Source: Piezodorus guildinii
Taxonomy: Eukaryota > Arthropoda > Insecta > Hemiptera > Pentatomidae
Reading direction: 5' to 3'
Length of the DNA stretch: 64,000 nt
NCBI GenBank assembly: GCA_023052935.1
Contig: CM041294.1
Location: 105,709,116-105,773,115 of the forward strand
Position 1 is the first letter of the stretch. Every line of letters begins with the position of its first letter. Below the pieces are notes generated by a model, which ran no database searches, was not told where the DNA came from, and saw nothing but the letters and a program-made list of their open reading frames with translations. The position numbers and the translations under genes are program-made. Of this stretch, positions 35,888 to 46,963 are shown piece after piece.

Positions 35888-36233
35888 GTGAAGTGAGGAT
35901 GGTTGACTGTGTGAGTAAGTGAGAGAAGGGGTAGTTCAGGGTGGTATTGTATGAATGGGATCCTTTAGCAATATTATTATTGTCTATTGTGACAAACTGT
36001 AATACATACGAATAAAATAAAAAATTTAAAAAAGTTCAGGGTGCGGTCAAAAGAACACACAATGAAGCAATAATGGCTCATAAATAAGGCCATTGTTGCT
36101 TCATTGTTCTGACGCTCTCCTTCAAACGAGCCCTGAAGAAGGCCTATAATTAGGCCGAAACGTCGGCACAAGTTTATTAAGTTTATATCTTAATTGTGTG
36201 TTCTTTTGACTGCATCCTGAACTGACTTCTTTC
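35888..36233 (+). mobile_element. Fold-back element with hammerhead-like core, carrying a nested LINE tail
   Basis: A 12-bp target-site duplication ACATTTATTTTC lies at 35876-35887 and 36234-36245. A leader (GATGGTTGACTGTGTGAGT) precedes arms that begin GTTCAGGGTGCGGTCAAAAG and end with the partly changed complement. The core CTGAAGA (36133-36139), GGCC/GGCC stem and GAAACGTC (36157-36164) is on the plus strand only. An inner hairpin AATGAAGCAATAATGG/CCATTGTTGCTTCATT replaces the left core. A LINE tail has inserted at 35944-36032. Confidence 0.78.
35944..36032 (+). mobile_element. LINE tail nested in fold-back element
   Basis: It reads GTATTGTATGAATGGGATCC … ATTATTATTGTCTATTGTGA … AATACATACGAATAAAATAA, the last 89 bases of the family of the LINE at 9021. 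It is flanked by an 11-bp duplication AGTTCAGGGTG (35933-35943, 36033-36043) of fold-back sequence. The LINE therefore moved after the fold-back insertion. Confidence 0.85.
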
Positions 36234-36245
36234 ACATTTATTTTC

Positions 36246-37469
36246 ATTAATTCGACGTTAGAGATCGACAAAAGGTATTGGAAAAGTTGGGATTATAATG
36301 AGGGTAGAGAAGCAGCATGGCGGATATGAGTTGGTAGACATTATATAGAACTGTCATAATAATAATACTAAAAGCACTTACAATAGGAAAAATACTTACA
36401 AATAAGGCCAAAATATTACGAAAAAGCAAAGGAGATAATAGGCACGAACTTTTACCAGTCGGGTGTCTGCAAAGGTATGTGAAAAAAAAAAACAAAAAAA
36501 CCAAGCAGAAGGTAAGAAACGAGTTTTTTTTTTTAATTCACCCTTTTTTCTAACCCCCTCTCTCCAACCCTGCCCCAGAACGGTAAGTACCATTAAAATA
36601 AATGCTATATAAAAAATAATATATCCTAAAAGGGATAAAGCTTTTATTCGTTAACCGGGTTTAGGGAATGTCACGTTTGTGTCCCTGCAAAAACGAGGAC
36701 AGGAAAGGATTGGTCATCAGCAAAAGAGCGATAAAATGCCGTCGGATTTAGACCAGTTCGATACGATTCCCCCTCTTTTTTTTCTTTTTTTTTTTATAAT
36801 TGTCGCCGGATGTATAAATAAATATTGCTTCCATGATAAATTTAAATAAATACCGTACATCATTTTATCTTTATTTTTTATTCCTTTTTCATTTATAGTC
36901 ACAGGAATAAAATAAATGAAATAAAGGGGAGTTGAGAGGCGTAGACTGGTTGGTTCAAACGAAGGATTGGCATTAATCCTTCCTAATAGCATGTTTTAAT
37001 TACGAAATGGACATTTCCGCCGGTATTCCTGTCAATTTGGACATTACCGATTTCATTAAAAGAAAATTAAATCCAACAGAAGAGTTAATGAAATGTCATT
37101 TTCAATAGTATTTAAATTCCAATGTAAAATGTCATTTGATTCTTCTGACATTGTGATAAAATAAAAAATTCTGATCGGTACATCATGTGTATTGGTAAAG
37201 GTAAGTGCAGTAAATAAATCGGTAAGTAACCATGCATTAATGTCTTGAGAATGGTCTAATATTAGAAAGAATTAAATACATCAGAATACCAATATAAATT
37301 TGATCTATAGTTTTCACTTTAATAAAATACAATATACTCTCAATTTTTGTTTTTAATAAGTATATAACGGGAACATCTCAACTCAAATCATAATTATCTC
37401 AAATTTTAAATAAGATCATACAAATATAGAGGATAGTTACCCTAGCTACATATGGAAAAAAATAAAATA
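36246..37469. other. No gene recognised
   Basis: AT-rich. A patch at 36650-36780 and 36985-37065 (TTCCGCCGGTATTCCTGTCA, GGACATTACCGATTTCATTA) looks single-copy and less AT-rich. The Phe-rich minus frames at 36247-36593 come from A-runs. Confidence 0.45.
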
Positions 37470-37494
37470 ATCTCTCTCTCTCTCGATCTATATA

Positions 37495-37556
<62 letters not shown>
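37470..37556. repeat. (CT)n/(TA)n microsatellite
   Basis: A short CT repeat (TCTCTCTCTCTCTC) runs into about 65 bases of TA repeat. Confidence 0.9.
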
Positions 37557-37559
<3 letters not shown>

Positions 37560-37955
37560 GAATCCCCTTTTCCCTTGGTGATCGTATCACGCATGAGCGG
37601 CTTGACCGATTTCCCAAACACATAGTTGAGAAAGGGCATCGTTTAATTTAAAGGCCTGAAACAACTTTTTAAAATCATAACCATTTGAAAACTAATAATT
37701 AAATTTGTACAATAACTATTATCATAGTTTCTCGGTAGAAAAAATTAACTGTTTTGTCAGTATTGTATGTCCCAGAACTTATTTTATTTTGAGAGAATAG
37801 AATGGGGACGGAAAAAATGGTAAATTATACCGAACGATGGTCGATTTAAAAATCCGGCCATAAAAGGAAAATATACGAATAACAACTAAATATAAATACT
37901 GTTATTTTAGTATTTATTTTATTTATAAATTATATTAATTCTTTTTGTTTGTCAT
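37557..37955. other. No gene recognised
   Basis: AT-rich; nothing recognised. Confidence 0.5.
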
Positions 37956-37959
37956 TATA

Positions 37960-38110
37960 TATATTTATTTTATTTTCTAATTTTATATCACGTTCTTCTG
38001 TAAATATTGTATGAACGTGGTCTCATAGCATCATTACTATTGTTCATATAGAAACAAATTGTCATACTCGTGATACAAATCGTTCTTTGAAAAAAAAGAA
38101 TAAATAATAA
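37960..38110 (+). mobile_element. LINE 3' tail fragment
   Basis: It contains GTAAATATTGTATGAACGTG, TCATTACTATTGTTCATATA and GAAACAAATTGTCATACTCG with an A-rich end. Same tail type as 26769-26935. Confidence 0.65.
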
Positions 38111-38162
38111 TAAAATAAAATGAGAAACCAATTCTTTATTTTCATCTATTGATTTGTTCCTT

Positions 38163-38460
38163 ACGGGGAGACCGTTGCTGAGTGGCTAGCGCGCTAGTCT
38201 CTCATGCTACAGGTTCTGAGTTCAATCCCAGTCCCGACGGGGCTTTTATAAGGATGTAAAAAAATGGGGATTCACTCACAGCCTCTCTCCCGGGTATGTG
38301 AGACCCGTCAGCCAAAGGGTGGCCACTCACAAAATTAGTCGTAGAGAGTGATGACCCTACACTAAAAATTGCATCGTGAAACGTGAATGTAAACTCGCAG
38401 GATTTTACACCGCGAGGCCCAGGGCCTACACGGCCTGTCGCGCCACTGGAAGAAGAAGAA
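38163..38460 (+). mobile_element. tRNA-derived SINE, family SA
   Basis: The tRNA-like head has A box GTGGCTAGCGCGCTAG and B box GAGTTCAATCCCAGTCC. The body has GGGATTCACTCACAGCCTC, GACCCGTCAGCCAAAGGG and GTGATGACCCTACACT. The 3' end is GCGCCACTGGAAGAAGAAG. A perfect 12-bp target-site duplication GATTTGTTCCTT is found at 38151-38162 and 38461-38472. It has the same body as the minus-strand copies at 12198 and 16459. Confidence 0.9.
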
Positions 38461-38472
38461 GATTTGTTCCTT

Positions 38473-40000
38473 GATAATCAAGACTAATATTTTCGGTTCA
38501 AATAAATACTTAGTTTAGTGCATGAAAAACTATTTTAATATAAAATATTCTGCGCGTGCTGCCAATGGGAAGATTCTTTACAAGTCTAGTGCATGTCTAT
38601 TGTCTTTTAACAAATTTACTAGTTGTGTTATGTAATATCCATGATAATAACCAAAATTTGAATACCTACTTTTTTCATACTATTGAATTTTGTCATGCAG
38701 CAGTGGAAGTCATGTTTTTATTTTTTTTACAGGTTTTCTGTTTGAGGCCAACTAGAAAAAAAATCGTGAGGCATGGTTATTATAAAAATTCAAAAAGATC
38801 TCAGCCAGCCATTAAAATGATTTTAAATCTATCTAATGATGATTTTCGCCTAACGACAGGATGCGTTTTTTAAAAAGCACCGTAATGCACAGAATAATAT
38901 TTTTAAAAGAATGAAGAGATGGAAAATTTGAAAACACAAAGCGAAAAGAATCAGCGACCCGTCAAGAGAGGATATTTGTTAAACAAGAAAGGGAAGAAAG
39001 TCGGAGGGGAATGAGACAATGATCTAGAGCGGACATCTCGTTTATTCTCGACCCAGTCAGCAAATGATACATCGGAAATAAAAATCCGGTGGGATATACG
39101 GTGAGATTCCTAATGCCCATGGATGGCGTTTTGTCAATTACCGTCCCATATGCCATTTATCAATGAAATATCTTTCTCTGGTATGGGATTTCCGGAAAAG
39201 AGTTCTTTTGGTGAACTTTTGTGAGGCGAAACAGTACTTTTGTAAAAATACTGAAGTTATTGAATAATAACAAAAACTCTAATTTCGGTATAAGCGATGG
39301 ATGAAACTAGAGAATTGGATTTTCTTCGTAAAAGTCAGCTAATTTTACGTATCGTGAACTCTTATAAAAAACGCTGCAAATTATAACACAATGGTTTATT
39401 ATTTACAAATAACAATATTATGGCTGTTGATAGGCAATTAAGTAATATGAAAAGCACTAATTCAAAGCATCATATAGTAACACTACAACTGATTTCAAAA
39501 CGCAATATCTAAGCTAGTTGTTAACCAAGTTCAATGATTCTTTTTTCATTTGATGGACAATTTAATTCTCTATCAAATAGCACTAAAAGCAAACAATTAT
39601 TTTGTTTTCATTTTTTCTCTTTTATATAATTATTCGCGGTAAAAATCAATAATGATTTTTTTTTTTCTATCTTCGAAAATAACGTAGTTACAAGCTTATA
39701 TATAATCGAGATTTAAATTGTTTTCATTTTCCTTTAATGATGTGTGACAAAAATTATACTATTAGTTTATAACTAAATTATGCTTTTAGAATTATATATA
39801 CAGCATATCTTCGTAAGAAACCTAATTATAGTAGACTATACAGCCCTGGGTAGTGGCAATAGTCTGCTTTATGATATTTGTACGATTGATCGCAGAGGAA
39901 CAAAACTATGCTGGAATATACTAAAGTAATAATTTAAAAAAAATGAACCGAAAAAAAACGACCAGAATTTAAGTGATAGAAGGTATACACAAACACACAC
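38473..40000. other. No gene recognised
   Basis: AT-rich. The 105-codon plus frame 38556-38873 has hydrophobic stretches typical of AT-rich DNA and no recognised domain. Positions 38940-39160 are less AT-rich. Confidence 0.4.
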
Positions 40001-40002
<2 letters not shown>

Positions 40003-40077
<75 letters not shown>

Positions 40078-40081
40078 TTTT
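40003..40081. repeat. (TA)n followed by oligo-T
   Basis: About 55 bases of TA repeat are followed by about 22 T. Read on the minus strand this is again poly(A) then (TA)n. Confidence 0.9.
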
Positions 40082-40174
40082 AAATGCAACTAATTGAGTA
40101 ACTAAATTATTCATAAATTTCATAACCGAAACATTAAAACAAAAAGAAAGTAAATAAAACTATGATCAGGCGAT

Positions 40175-40520
40175 GTTTAAAGGATTTATCGTTCTCATAT
40201 TCGTAATAATTTTTACGAAACGGCGACCACATATCAATCTGTAAAATATCTTAGCTTAACTCTGAAAAAATCTCTAACTTCCTGAATAGTAAGTGAGTGA
40301 ATATAGAGTAGTTAAATGTGTATCATAAAATTTGTATTAAACCAGAGTAGTTAAACATTAACACTTTTCTAATGTTATATTAAAAAAGAAAATAGTACAA
40401 ATATACTTAAAACATTAAGAAAAATAGTGATGTACATACAACTATATGAATGTACAATCTTCAAAAGAATACGGATCAAAGATACTAGAAATGGTGAAGA
40501 CAGCAGGTAAAGGGATTTCC
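40175..40520. repeat. Anonymous repeat RE, diverged copy
   Basis: TTATCGTTCTCATATTCGTA and AAAGATACTAGAAATGGTGA follow the order of the better RE copies at 57198 and 61835, but the match is patchy. Confidence 0.35.
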
Positions 40521-40712
40521 CCTTAATTATTGCAGTCAGAGAATCGGTTTGTCAGGTACGTGATTTATGACTAAATTATTATTACTGATAATGTGGTGAG
40601 GCCAGTTTGACCTGGTTTATTAAACTCTTTAGTTATTTACATGCAATTTTGTATATATGAATATTTATTGTAAAGTTATATATTAATAATTGTATTTTTT
40701 TTTTTTTTTTTT

Positions 40713-41620
40713 ACTTTTACTTACCTATATATGAAATATATAGTAAGGGAAAGTATTGCATTCGTGAAAATTTTCGAATTCTAGTTTTCAACGGTAATAC
40801 ACATTTTAGGGTCTCCTGAATCCAAATAAGAAAGTCAAGAAAAAAGGTCTGTGTGTGTCGTATGTCCCGGGCGAAAACGAAAAGTCATGAAATTTCGTAT
40901 TTAAGGCAACTATACGCCCTAGATGTTACAAAATCTTTTTTATTAAAACCAGCTGACCGGGAGATATACTTCATACCATGCACTTTTCACCTTTTTACGA
41001 TTTTCTCAAAAACGGCTGTAACGATTTTGATTAAACTCTATATATCGATGTAAAATTTGATGGGCTATAATATGATGTAGGTTTCATTCCCATTGAAATA
41101 GTCTGACAGGGCTTAAAAGCCGATATTTCAAATTTTCTTTCTCTAAAGTACTCTTAATATTGTAGATACTAAAAAAAATAACAATATAATCTTGTTATCA
41201 ACGATAAAAAACAGGTAAATATATAAGTTTAACGAATTCGATCTCCAACTAAAGGAGAAAACTGAAAAAAATATTTTTTAAAGCAATTATTTGTTTTTGA
41301 ACATAAGAACGGTAATATACAAGTATATGTATAATATATCGTTGGAAAACTATAGATTTTAGAACAAATATTATTTTATACAGAAAATTGTAAAAGTTGA
41401 TAAAGAGTGATAACAAGCCGATAAAACTAACTAATATTTTAGATAATAATATAATTGATTTTTAATAAAACACATGATTCTATAGAAATTTAATTTAATA
41501 AATTCTTTAAAAATTTATTTTTATCTCTAAATGTATTATTCAGATCATGTGTATTAAATCTTAAATTAATATAAATAACAGAGGTAAGTGAAAGTCGTGT
41601 GTTGCGCGCACCAGATTTTT
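40713..41620 (-). repeat. RA repeat, near full length
   Basis: This is the longest uninterrupted copy (about 0.9 kb). In plus coordinates it starts ACTTTTACTTACCT and ends AGGTAAGTGAAAGTCG, followed by GTGTTGCGCGCACCAGATTT. The inner ends form a 14-bp imperfect inverted repeat. The internal blocks match the other copies. No coding frame is conserved among copies, so RA appears non-autonomous. Confidence 0.82.
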
Positions 41621-41622
41621 TT

Positions 41623-42780
41623 TTTTTTTTTTTTTTATTTTAGGTTATGAATATGAGAACAAAAGAATCCCGAAATACCGCCGAACATATTGTAAATATT
41701 GCAAAGTGAGAGAAGTAGATATTAAGTATTACAACCAACAAAAAATAACTGGCCACGCAGGAGGCTACACACAAAAAAATTGTTGACTGATATTTTTATA
41801 AAAGTATCTTTTTCGAAAACAAGAAGTTACAGAAATGAATATTTAAATAAATTTAAGCGAAAAAATGAAATAAATTGGACTTTGTATAAATATTATCTAT
41901 AAATAAAACATTATAAAAAAATGTAACACTGAGGATTTTTTGAAATTGGACATTGAATACTGAAAAATAGAAAATAATGAAAAGGCACGTTCCGAGCCGT
42001 GACATCCTAACAGGCAGAACATGGCGCCCTGTTTATAGAACGGTGTTGTATTGAGTTTTTAAAAATAAACCCCGTGGTCAGAATCGGCAATAAAACAACA
42101 CAATAACTCCAATAAATGTTTCACCATTCCATAACGGAAAAGGAAAGCAAATAACGGATAAATCTATAAAAACTTGGTTGTGAAAATATAAATTAATATA
42201 GCGAATAAGTAAATATAAAACATCAGGTAGACAATCAAATAATCAAACATTTTTAAATGGTTTATTCCTTAAAACCAGAGAAATGTACAATGTTTTTTTT
42301 CCCTTTAAAAAAAACTAACTAAATAATTGTCAACTACTTCTACGACAATGTATTGGATAACACACACTCCATTTTAATTATTTAAACAAATCATGAACAT
42401 GAAAAACGCATAACACCTCAAGAATACAGTGTAGTATGATTTCCTAACAGTTTAAAATCTCGTTAAGGGAGATCTTTTTCTCTAATGCATACTAGACGGG
42501 GAAAGATCTGACTCCAGGGCATTCTTATTATTTTTTTCTGTCTTCTAATAAACATATTTAGTAGTACACATCGATTAAGAAAAAAACTTTTAGGATTAAC
42601 GAGAATGAAATATAATTCAGTCTAATATAAATCAAGTATATCAGTTAAAAAAGAAAAGAAAAAACAACAACGAATATTTAACAATTATTGTTCAAAATAT
42701 CCTATTACAATTCGCTACCTCAACTCTATAGCGATTTATTTATAATAAAAAACACCAATAGTTAACCTAAAGAAATTCTG
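41623..42780. other. No gene recognised
   Basis: A T-run adjoins the RA copy at 41618-41637. AT-rich throughout; nothing recognised. Confidence 0.5.
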
Positions 42781-42781
42781 G

Positions 42782-42850
42782 GCAGGGGTCAGAGAATAAA
42801 AAATAATGAAATAGTTTAAACAATTTCATTGTTTTTCATTCACTGACCGA
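42782..42850. repeat. Small imperfect hairpin
   Basis: GGTCAGAGAATAAAAAATAA and its partial complement, with TTCACTGACC at the end, face each other across about 10 bases. The GGTCA start resembles the arms of the fold-back elements, but no hammerhead-like core is present. Confidence 0.5.
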
Positions 42851-42879
42851 TAACGGTACTGAGTTCCTACTGTATAATT

Positions 42880-43095
42880 TAAATGTTGAGGTTAAGCTTT
42901 CTATGGCAAAAGTCGCGGGTTCAAACCCGCGGGTGGCCCTAGGATTTTTCCCCTTCGGGGGGCACGTATAAAGGTGATCGCGAGCCTGTGCGATGTCAGG
43001 TACTCGTTCCCTACTTAAGTCCGGATAGGCAAAATTTAGGACTTCCACTGCAGCATCGTCCGATTAGCCATAGTAGCATGAAGTTCCGTCAGTGG
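42880..43095 (+). mobile_element. tRNA-derived SINE, family SB, 5'-truncated
   Basis: The B box (GCGGGTTCAAACCCGCGGG) and the SB body (CCTGTGCGATGTCAGGTACT, GGCAAAATTTAGGACTTCCA, CATCGTCCGATTAGCCATAG) are present. The A-box part is degraded and the middle is shortened. The 70-codon minus frame here is a shadow. Confidence 0.8.
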
Positions 43096-43295
43096 TTCAA
43101 TAAGTAAATAAATAAACTGATTATATTTAAAGCTTCAGGATCAACCCTAACCAACGACTCCAGTCCTGGGGAAAAAGACTTTTGGTTCTGTCCATGTTTA
43201 ACAATGTTATATTTTTTTAAAATAATTTATTCAGTAATTCTATATTTATTTTTAATTCCAAAACAAAGGGCGAAAGTAAAAAAAAAGAAATAAAT

Positions 43296-43565
43296 CAGAG
43301 GTTACATGTAGCATGGCAGTAAGTATAACAGCCTCCTATGCCCAAGATCCCAGGTACAAACCCGCATGCAGCGGGAATAAAAAATGGGAGTAAAAAATCC
43401 TTTTTTATGCAGTCCTCCGGAGGGGACGTTAAAAGGTGGTACCGAGCCTGTGCAATGTCAGGTACTCGTTAAAGATCCTTATCCTAATTAAACCTGGATA
43501 GGCAAAATTTAGGACTCCTACTGTAGCATCGTACGATTAGCCACAGCAGCATAAATAAACAAAGG
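43296..43565 (+). mobile_element. tRNA-derived SINE, family SB
   Basis: A degraded head (GCATGGCAGTAAGTATAACA, CAGGTACAAACCCGCA) is followed by the SB body (CTCCGGAGGGGACGTTAAAA, GAGCCTGTGCAATGTCAGG, GGCAAAATTTAGGACTCCTA) and a TAAATAAACAAA tail. A short GAAATAAA on each side may be a remnant duplication. Confidence 0.8.
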
Positions 43566-44493
43566 AAATAAACCAAGTAGTATAAGTAGAATAAAAAATA
43601 TAAAACGAAGTTCAAAAAGAACAGAGAATATAAAATAACTAAATGAAGAAAAATTCATAAATATTTCAAAATCATCACTATATATCGAGCCGAAGAGAAA
43701 GGAAAAAAAACTGAGATATAGGTAAGACGTAAGGGGTAGAGCGTAGAAGAGGCGAAAAAAGCAATATGTATGCGGCTCCTTCACAGCTCAGGGAGAATAT
43801 GACAATATAATAAAGGCACAGCCCCTCTCCCGCCCGAATTACACCTATCGAATCCTCTTCGTCGGATCTCTCCTTTTCAGGAAATAGTCCTTCCATCAAG
43901 GCGCTAAGTGGATTTCCAGCGACAACATTCGGTAATTGAGATGGTCGGAACTGGACGTGTAGGGTAGCTAGTGTTGTTTCAGTGGTCAAGGATCACCACC
44001 GTTCCTACAAGCTCCAATGTAACGAGTCTTGTTTTTACTATAGTAAGGATTATCACACATGGAAAGAACACGGAATTGATTTTACGCAAGTACATGCATA
44101 TGTAACGGGTATACATATATTTAAATGTATAAATACATAAATCTTCATTAACAACCTCAAGTAAAAAAAAAAATAAATAAGAGAACATTTATTATGACTA
44201 TAATTAAATTAGCAAGATAATCGAAATAGCTTGAATCAAACACGCGAAAGTCAAGGATTTATAGTCCTTGAACCAGATGTAATTTAAATCCAAAACAGAG
44301 AAGAATATTAAGATAAGACCATCGTATAGATAAGAAAAAAATAATATCATAGTATATAATTAAACAATGTATTGAGGAAGAGATAGAGAGGAATTGTTAA
44401 GGACAAGAAACTGCAGCTGTGAAGAACAAGATGAAGAACATATGAAGAAAATAAAATCATTAACACAAATTCAGAGCTTTTAAACTCTAAAAG

Positions 44494-44531
<38 letters not shown>

Positions 44532-45460
44532 ATTTCTTTGATTTAATAGTATTATTGTATTAAACAATGTTTACTTAAAAAAACAAAACGAAAAACTATC
44601 GAACTGAAATGGCAATTTTCCTGAGTGGAATATTAGGTCGACATCAGTCAGCAAAATACGAGGAACCTTATTTATTTGTTTCCAAATTTTTTTGGCTAAT
44701 GTTATTCCTAATCATTCTATTATTATTATTTATTTTTTTTTTTTATCCACTATATTATCTTCTTTTATCCTGAGTAATTTGGTAAGGTATTTCTGGATAA
44801 CGTATGGCTACAACGTATAAGATGTAATATTATATAAATAAAAAATTGTTGATATTACAGTCTGTGAACAATGCTTCATAATGCTAAATTTTTGGGGATT
44901 TTTTACTTTCACTTCAAAAAAATTCTATTAAATTATCATCATATGACTCACAAACACTTTGAGTAGGATTTAATACCAAACGAACAAATACCCAATTTTT
45001 AACTTCCAGGATGCAAAATTGGGTAGATGTAAGTCACTAAAATACGAGGAAGTTCATCTATTTCGTTTGATAATAACATATCATCCTCCTTTCTATCTAT
45101 CAAAAAAATATAAAACATGTCAGTATCCATTCCAAATCAAAAAAGTTCGGCTGCCATGTTCTGTGAGATAGTGTAAGGATTTAGAGAACCCACATTTTAC
45201 ATGTTTACGAGTGAACACGACGGTGTGAAGTACTTTTTGAGTTGTAACCCATCGTAAAATCCACACTTGGAGAATGTTTTTACATTTTCTGAAATCCTCA
45301 CCAATTCTCATCATGAGATTTAAAGGTAGACCTGCTGAGCTTTCCTTCTTAAACGAATACTCCAATTTATCTTCAGGACAATTGGTACTGCACATTTTTT
45401 GTTTTTGTTTTAAAGGCGCCAACAACGAGGGATATTATTACCTTTTAGCAATTAATATGG
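43566..45460. other. No gene recognised
   Basis: AT-rich with an A-run at 44499-44526. The island 43800-43990 is less AT-rich; the minus frame over it (43678-43989) has no recognised domain. Positions 45120-45460 are probably the 3' untranslated part of the LINE remnant at 45465. Confidence 0.45.
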
Positions 45461-45464
45461 ACAA

Positions 45465-45670
45465 TTATAATTTGTGGTAAAAACCAGTCTGCCTGAGGAA
45501 GTCAAAAAGTCTGTCGGTCATCTGTATGTCATATTTTAATACAGTAGGTAAGTCAGAAACAATCGCAAAATGTTTTCTGTTTGTGGTGTAAGACCTGCAA
45601 TCCGTCAGAACATGTTCTGCACCGACTCGTTGACAAGGTCAACGTTAGAGAATGTTGTACCATGCGGACA
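45465..45670 (-). pseudogene. LINE C-terminal remnant (post-RNase H region)
   Basis: The minus strand reads EHVLTDCRSYTTNRKHF, then a TVLKYDIQMTDRLFDFL block and a stop at 45465. Just upstream, in another frame, is CPHGTTFSNVDL. The series C..C…H.L..C..Y…R…FL is the usual ending of LINEs with an RNase H domain (R1/I/LOA type). A frameshift is needed to join the two parts, so the copy is decayed. The 101-codon minus frame downstream (45120-45425) is likely 3' UTR. Confidence 0.6.
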
Positions 45671-46136
45671 ACGCGTACCTCAGAATACTAAAAATATTCA
45701 TAATACATTATTATTTTTTCTTTAATATTTATTTGTTCCAACACTTTATAAGAGGGAGATTAAATATAACACGGTCTATTTGGTAAACTATACAAAAGTA
45801 TATTTTGCAAATGCGCCGTGCATTGCCTAATGCCGTGCTGCACCTGAGCGGTTACAATTAGAGTTAGAGTAATTGCTGGAGTCGATAGAAGGAGCTGTTG
45901 AGGTGAAGCACTCTTGGGTAAATAGTGAGTGCGTGATCACGCCAACATCTGACCTACATAGCCCCCCGCTAATTTTCTTCTGGCACACGACCCCCTCCCC
46001 TCCATAAAACATACGCGTGCACCCACCTGTAATTATCTCCTGTTCGGCAATTTCTCCGATATTTGTTTTAGCTCTCTCCGCTTCGGGATTATTTAAGGAC
46101 GGGGGTGCTGTTTGCATAATTTCACACGGAATAAAT
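45671..46136. other. GC-richer patch, unassigned
   Basis: Positions 45810-46110 are less AT-rich and open for 96 codons on the minus strand (45827-46117). The peptide is Ser/Gly/Thr-rich without recognised motif. The 5' part may be upstream LINE sequence, but I see no motif to support it. Confidence 0.3.
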
Positions 46137-46250
46137 CAGAAAGATACTAAAATACGCAATATGTATACAGTAGACGGAAATTCAAAGATTGGAATATAAA
46201 GCGAAGAAAAGATAGATTTTTTAGGCTATTAAAAAAAAAAAAAACATTGT
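46137..46250 (-). repeat. Segment shared with 60029-60118
   Basis: About 61 bases (from CAGAAAGATACTAAAATACG to AAATTCAAAGATTGGAATAT) are identical to 60029-60089, and the next ~25 bases are similar. In both places the segment lies just 3' of an SC-family SINE. Confidence 0.8.
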
Positions 46251-46545
46251 CCCACTACAATTCATGAATGGTCTTGGGTTCAGTACAAATAGGAATTCGT
46301 ACTGTTTCTAGGCCAACGGCAGTGCCTGATGAGGTGATTAGGCCTTGATCACGCTCAGCCACCAGGTATTTTCTCCAACTTTATAGATACTGGGTCTGCC
46401 CCAAGAGAGTCTCCATTCCCTAGGGTCGCCCCCTAACTGAATTAACAGAATAAATAATATTCTGCCACAACCAGGATTCGAACCATGGACCCGGAGAACA
46501 GTAGACTAGTGCTCCATCCAATAGACCTCGCCGATCCCCTTAGGG
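46251..46545 (-). mobile_element. tRNA-derived SINE, family SC
   Basis: On the minus strand a tRNA-like head starts GGATCGGCGAGGTCTATTGG, with B box CATGGTTCGAATCCTGG. A body follows, and the 3' end is GTACTGAACCCAAGACCATT and CATGAATTGTAG. It matches 60119-60412 along its length. The relation of the T-run at 46231-46244 to the element end is unclear. Confidence 0.85.
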
Positions 46546-46645
46546 TATTGAAGTAAGGCTAATATTAAAAAAAAAAATCATGGATATAAAAATGTAGGTA
46601 CTGTAGACTAAAAAAAAATACAAGACCTCTTATAGTAACAGACTG

Positions 46646-46692
46646 AAAAATCTGGTGCGGGCAGCACTCGACATTCAGTTACAAATCAATAA
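46646..46692 (+). repeat. RA repeat, left end (split by a LINE)
   Basis: AAAAATCTGGTGCGGGCAGC and ACTCGACATTCAGTTAC are the RA left end. The rest of RA resumes at 51242 after the LINE. Confidence 0.75.
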
Positions 46693-46963
46693 GAGCTATT
46701 AAATAAAAATAAATAAATAAAATAAACTTTATTTACATTTTTACATATTGACAAAATATTTATAAATGATTACGGATGAGACATCCTTACAATAATCAAA
46801 TGTTTGGTTCATTTGGTAGTTATAATCTAATTAACTAATCTATAATTAGTGGTAAAATTAAATTGTGATTATATAATGTTGTAGGAAAAATTATACAAAA
46901 ATCTACTAATAAAAACAGATAACACAGTTGATAATATAAAATTAGAAATTAAAATAAAGTAGC

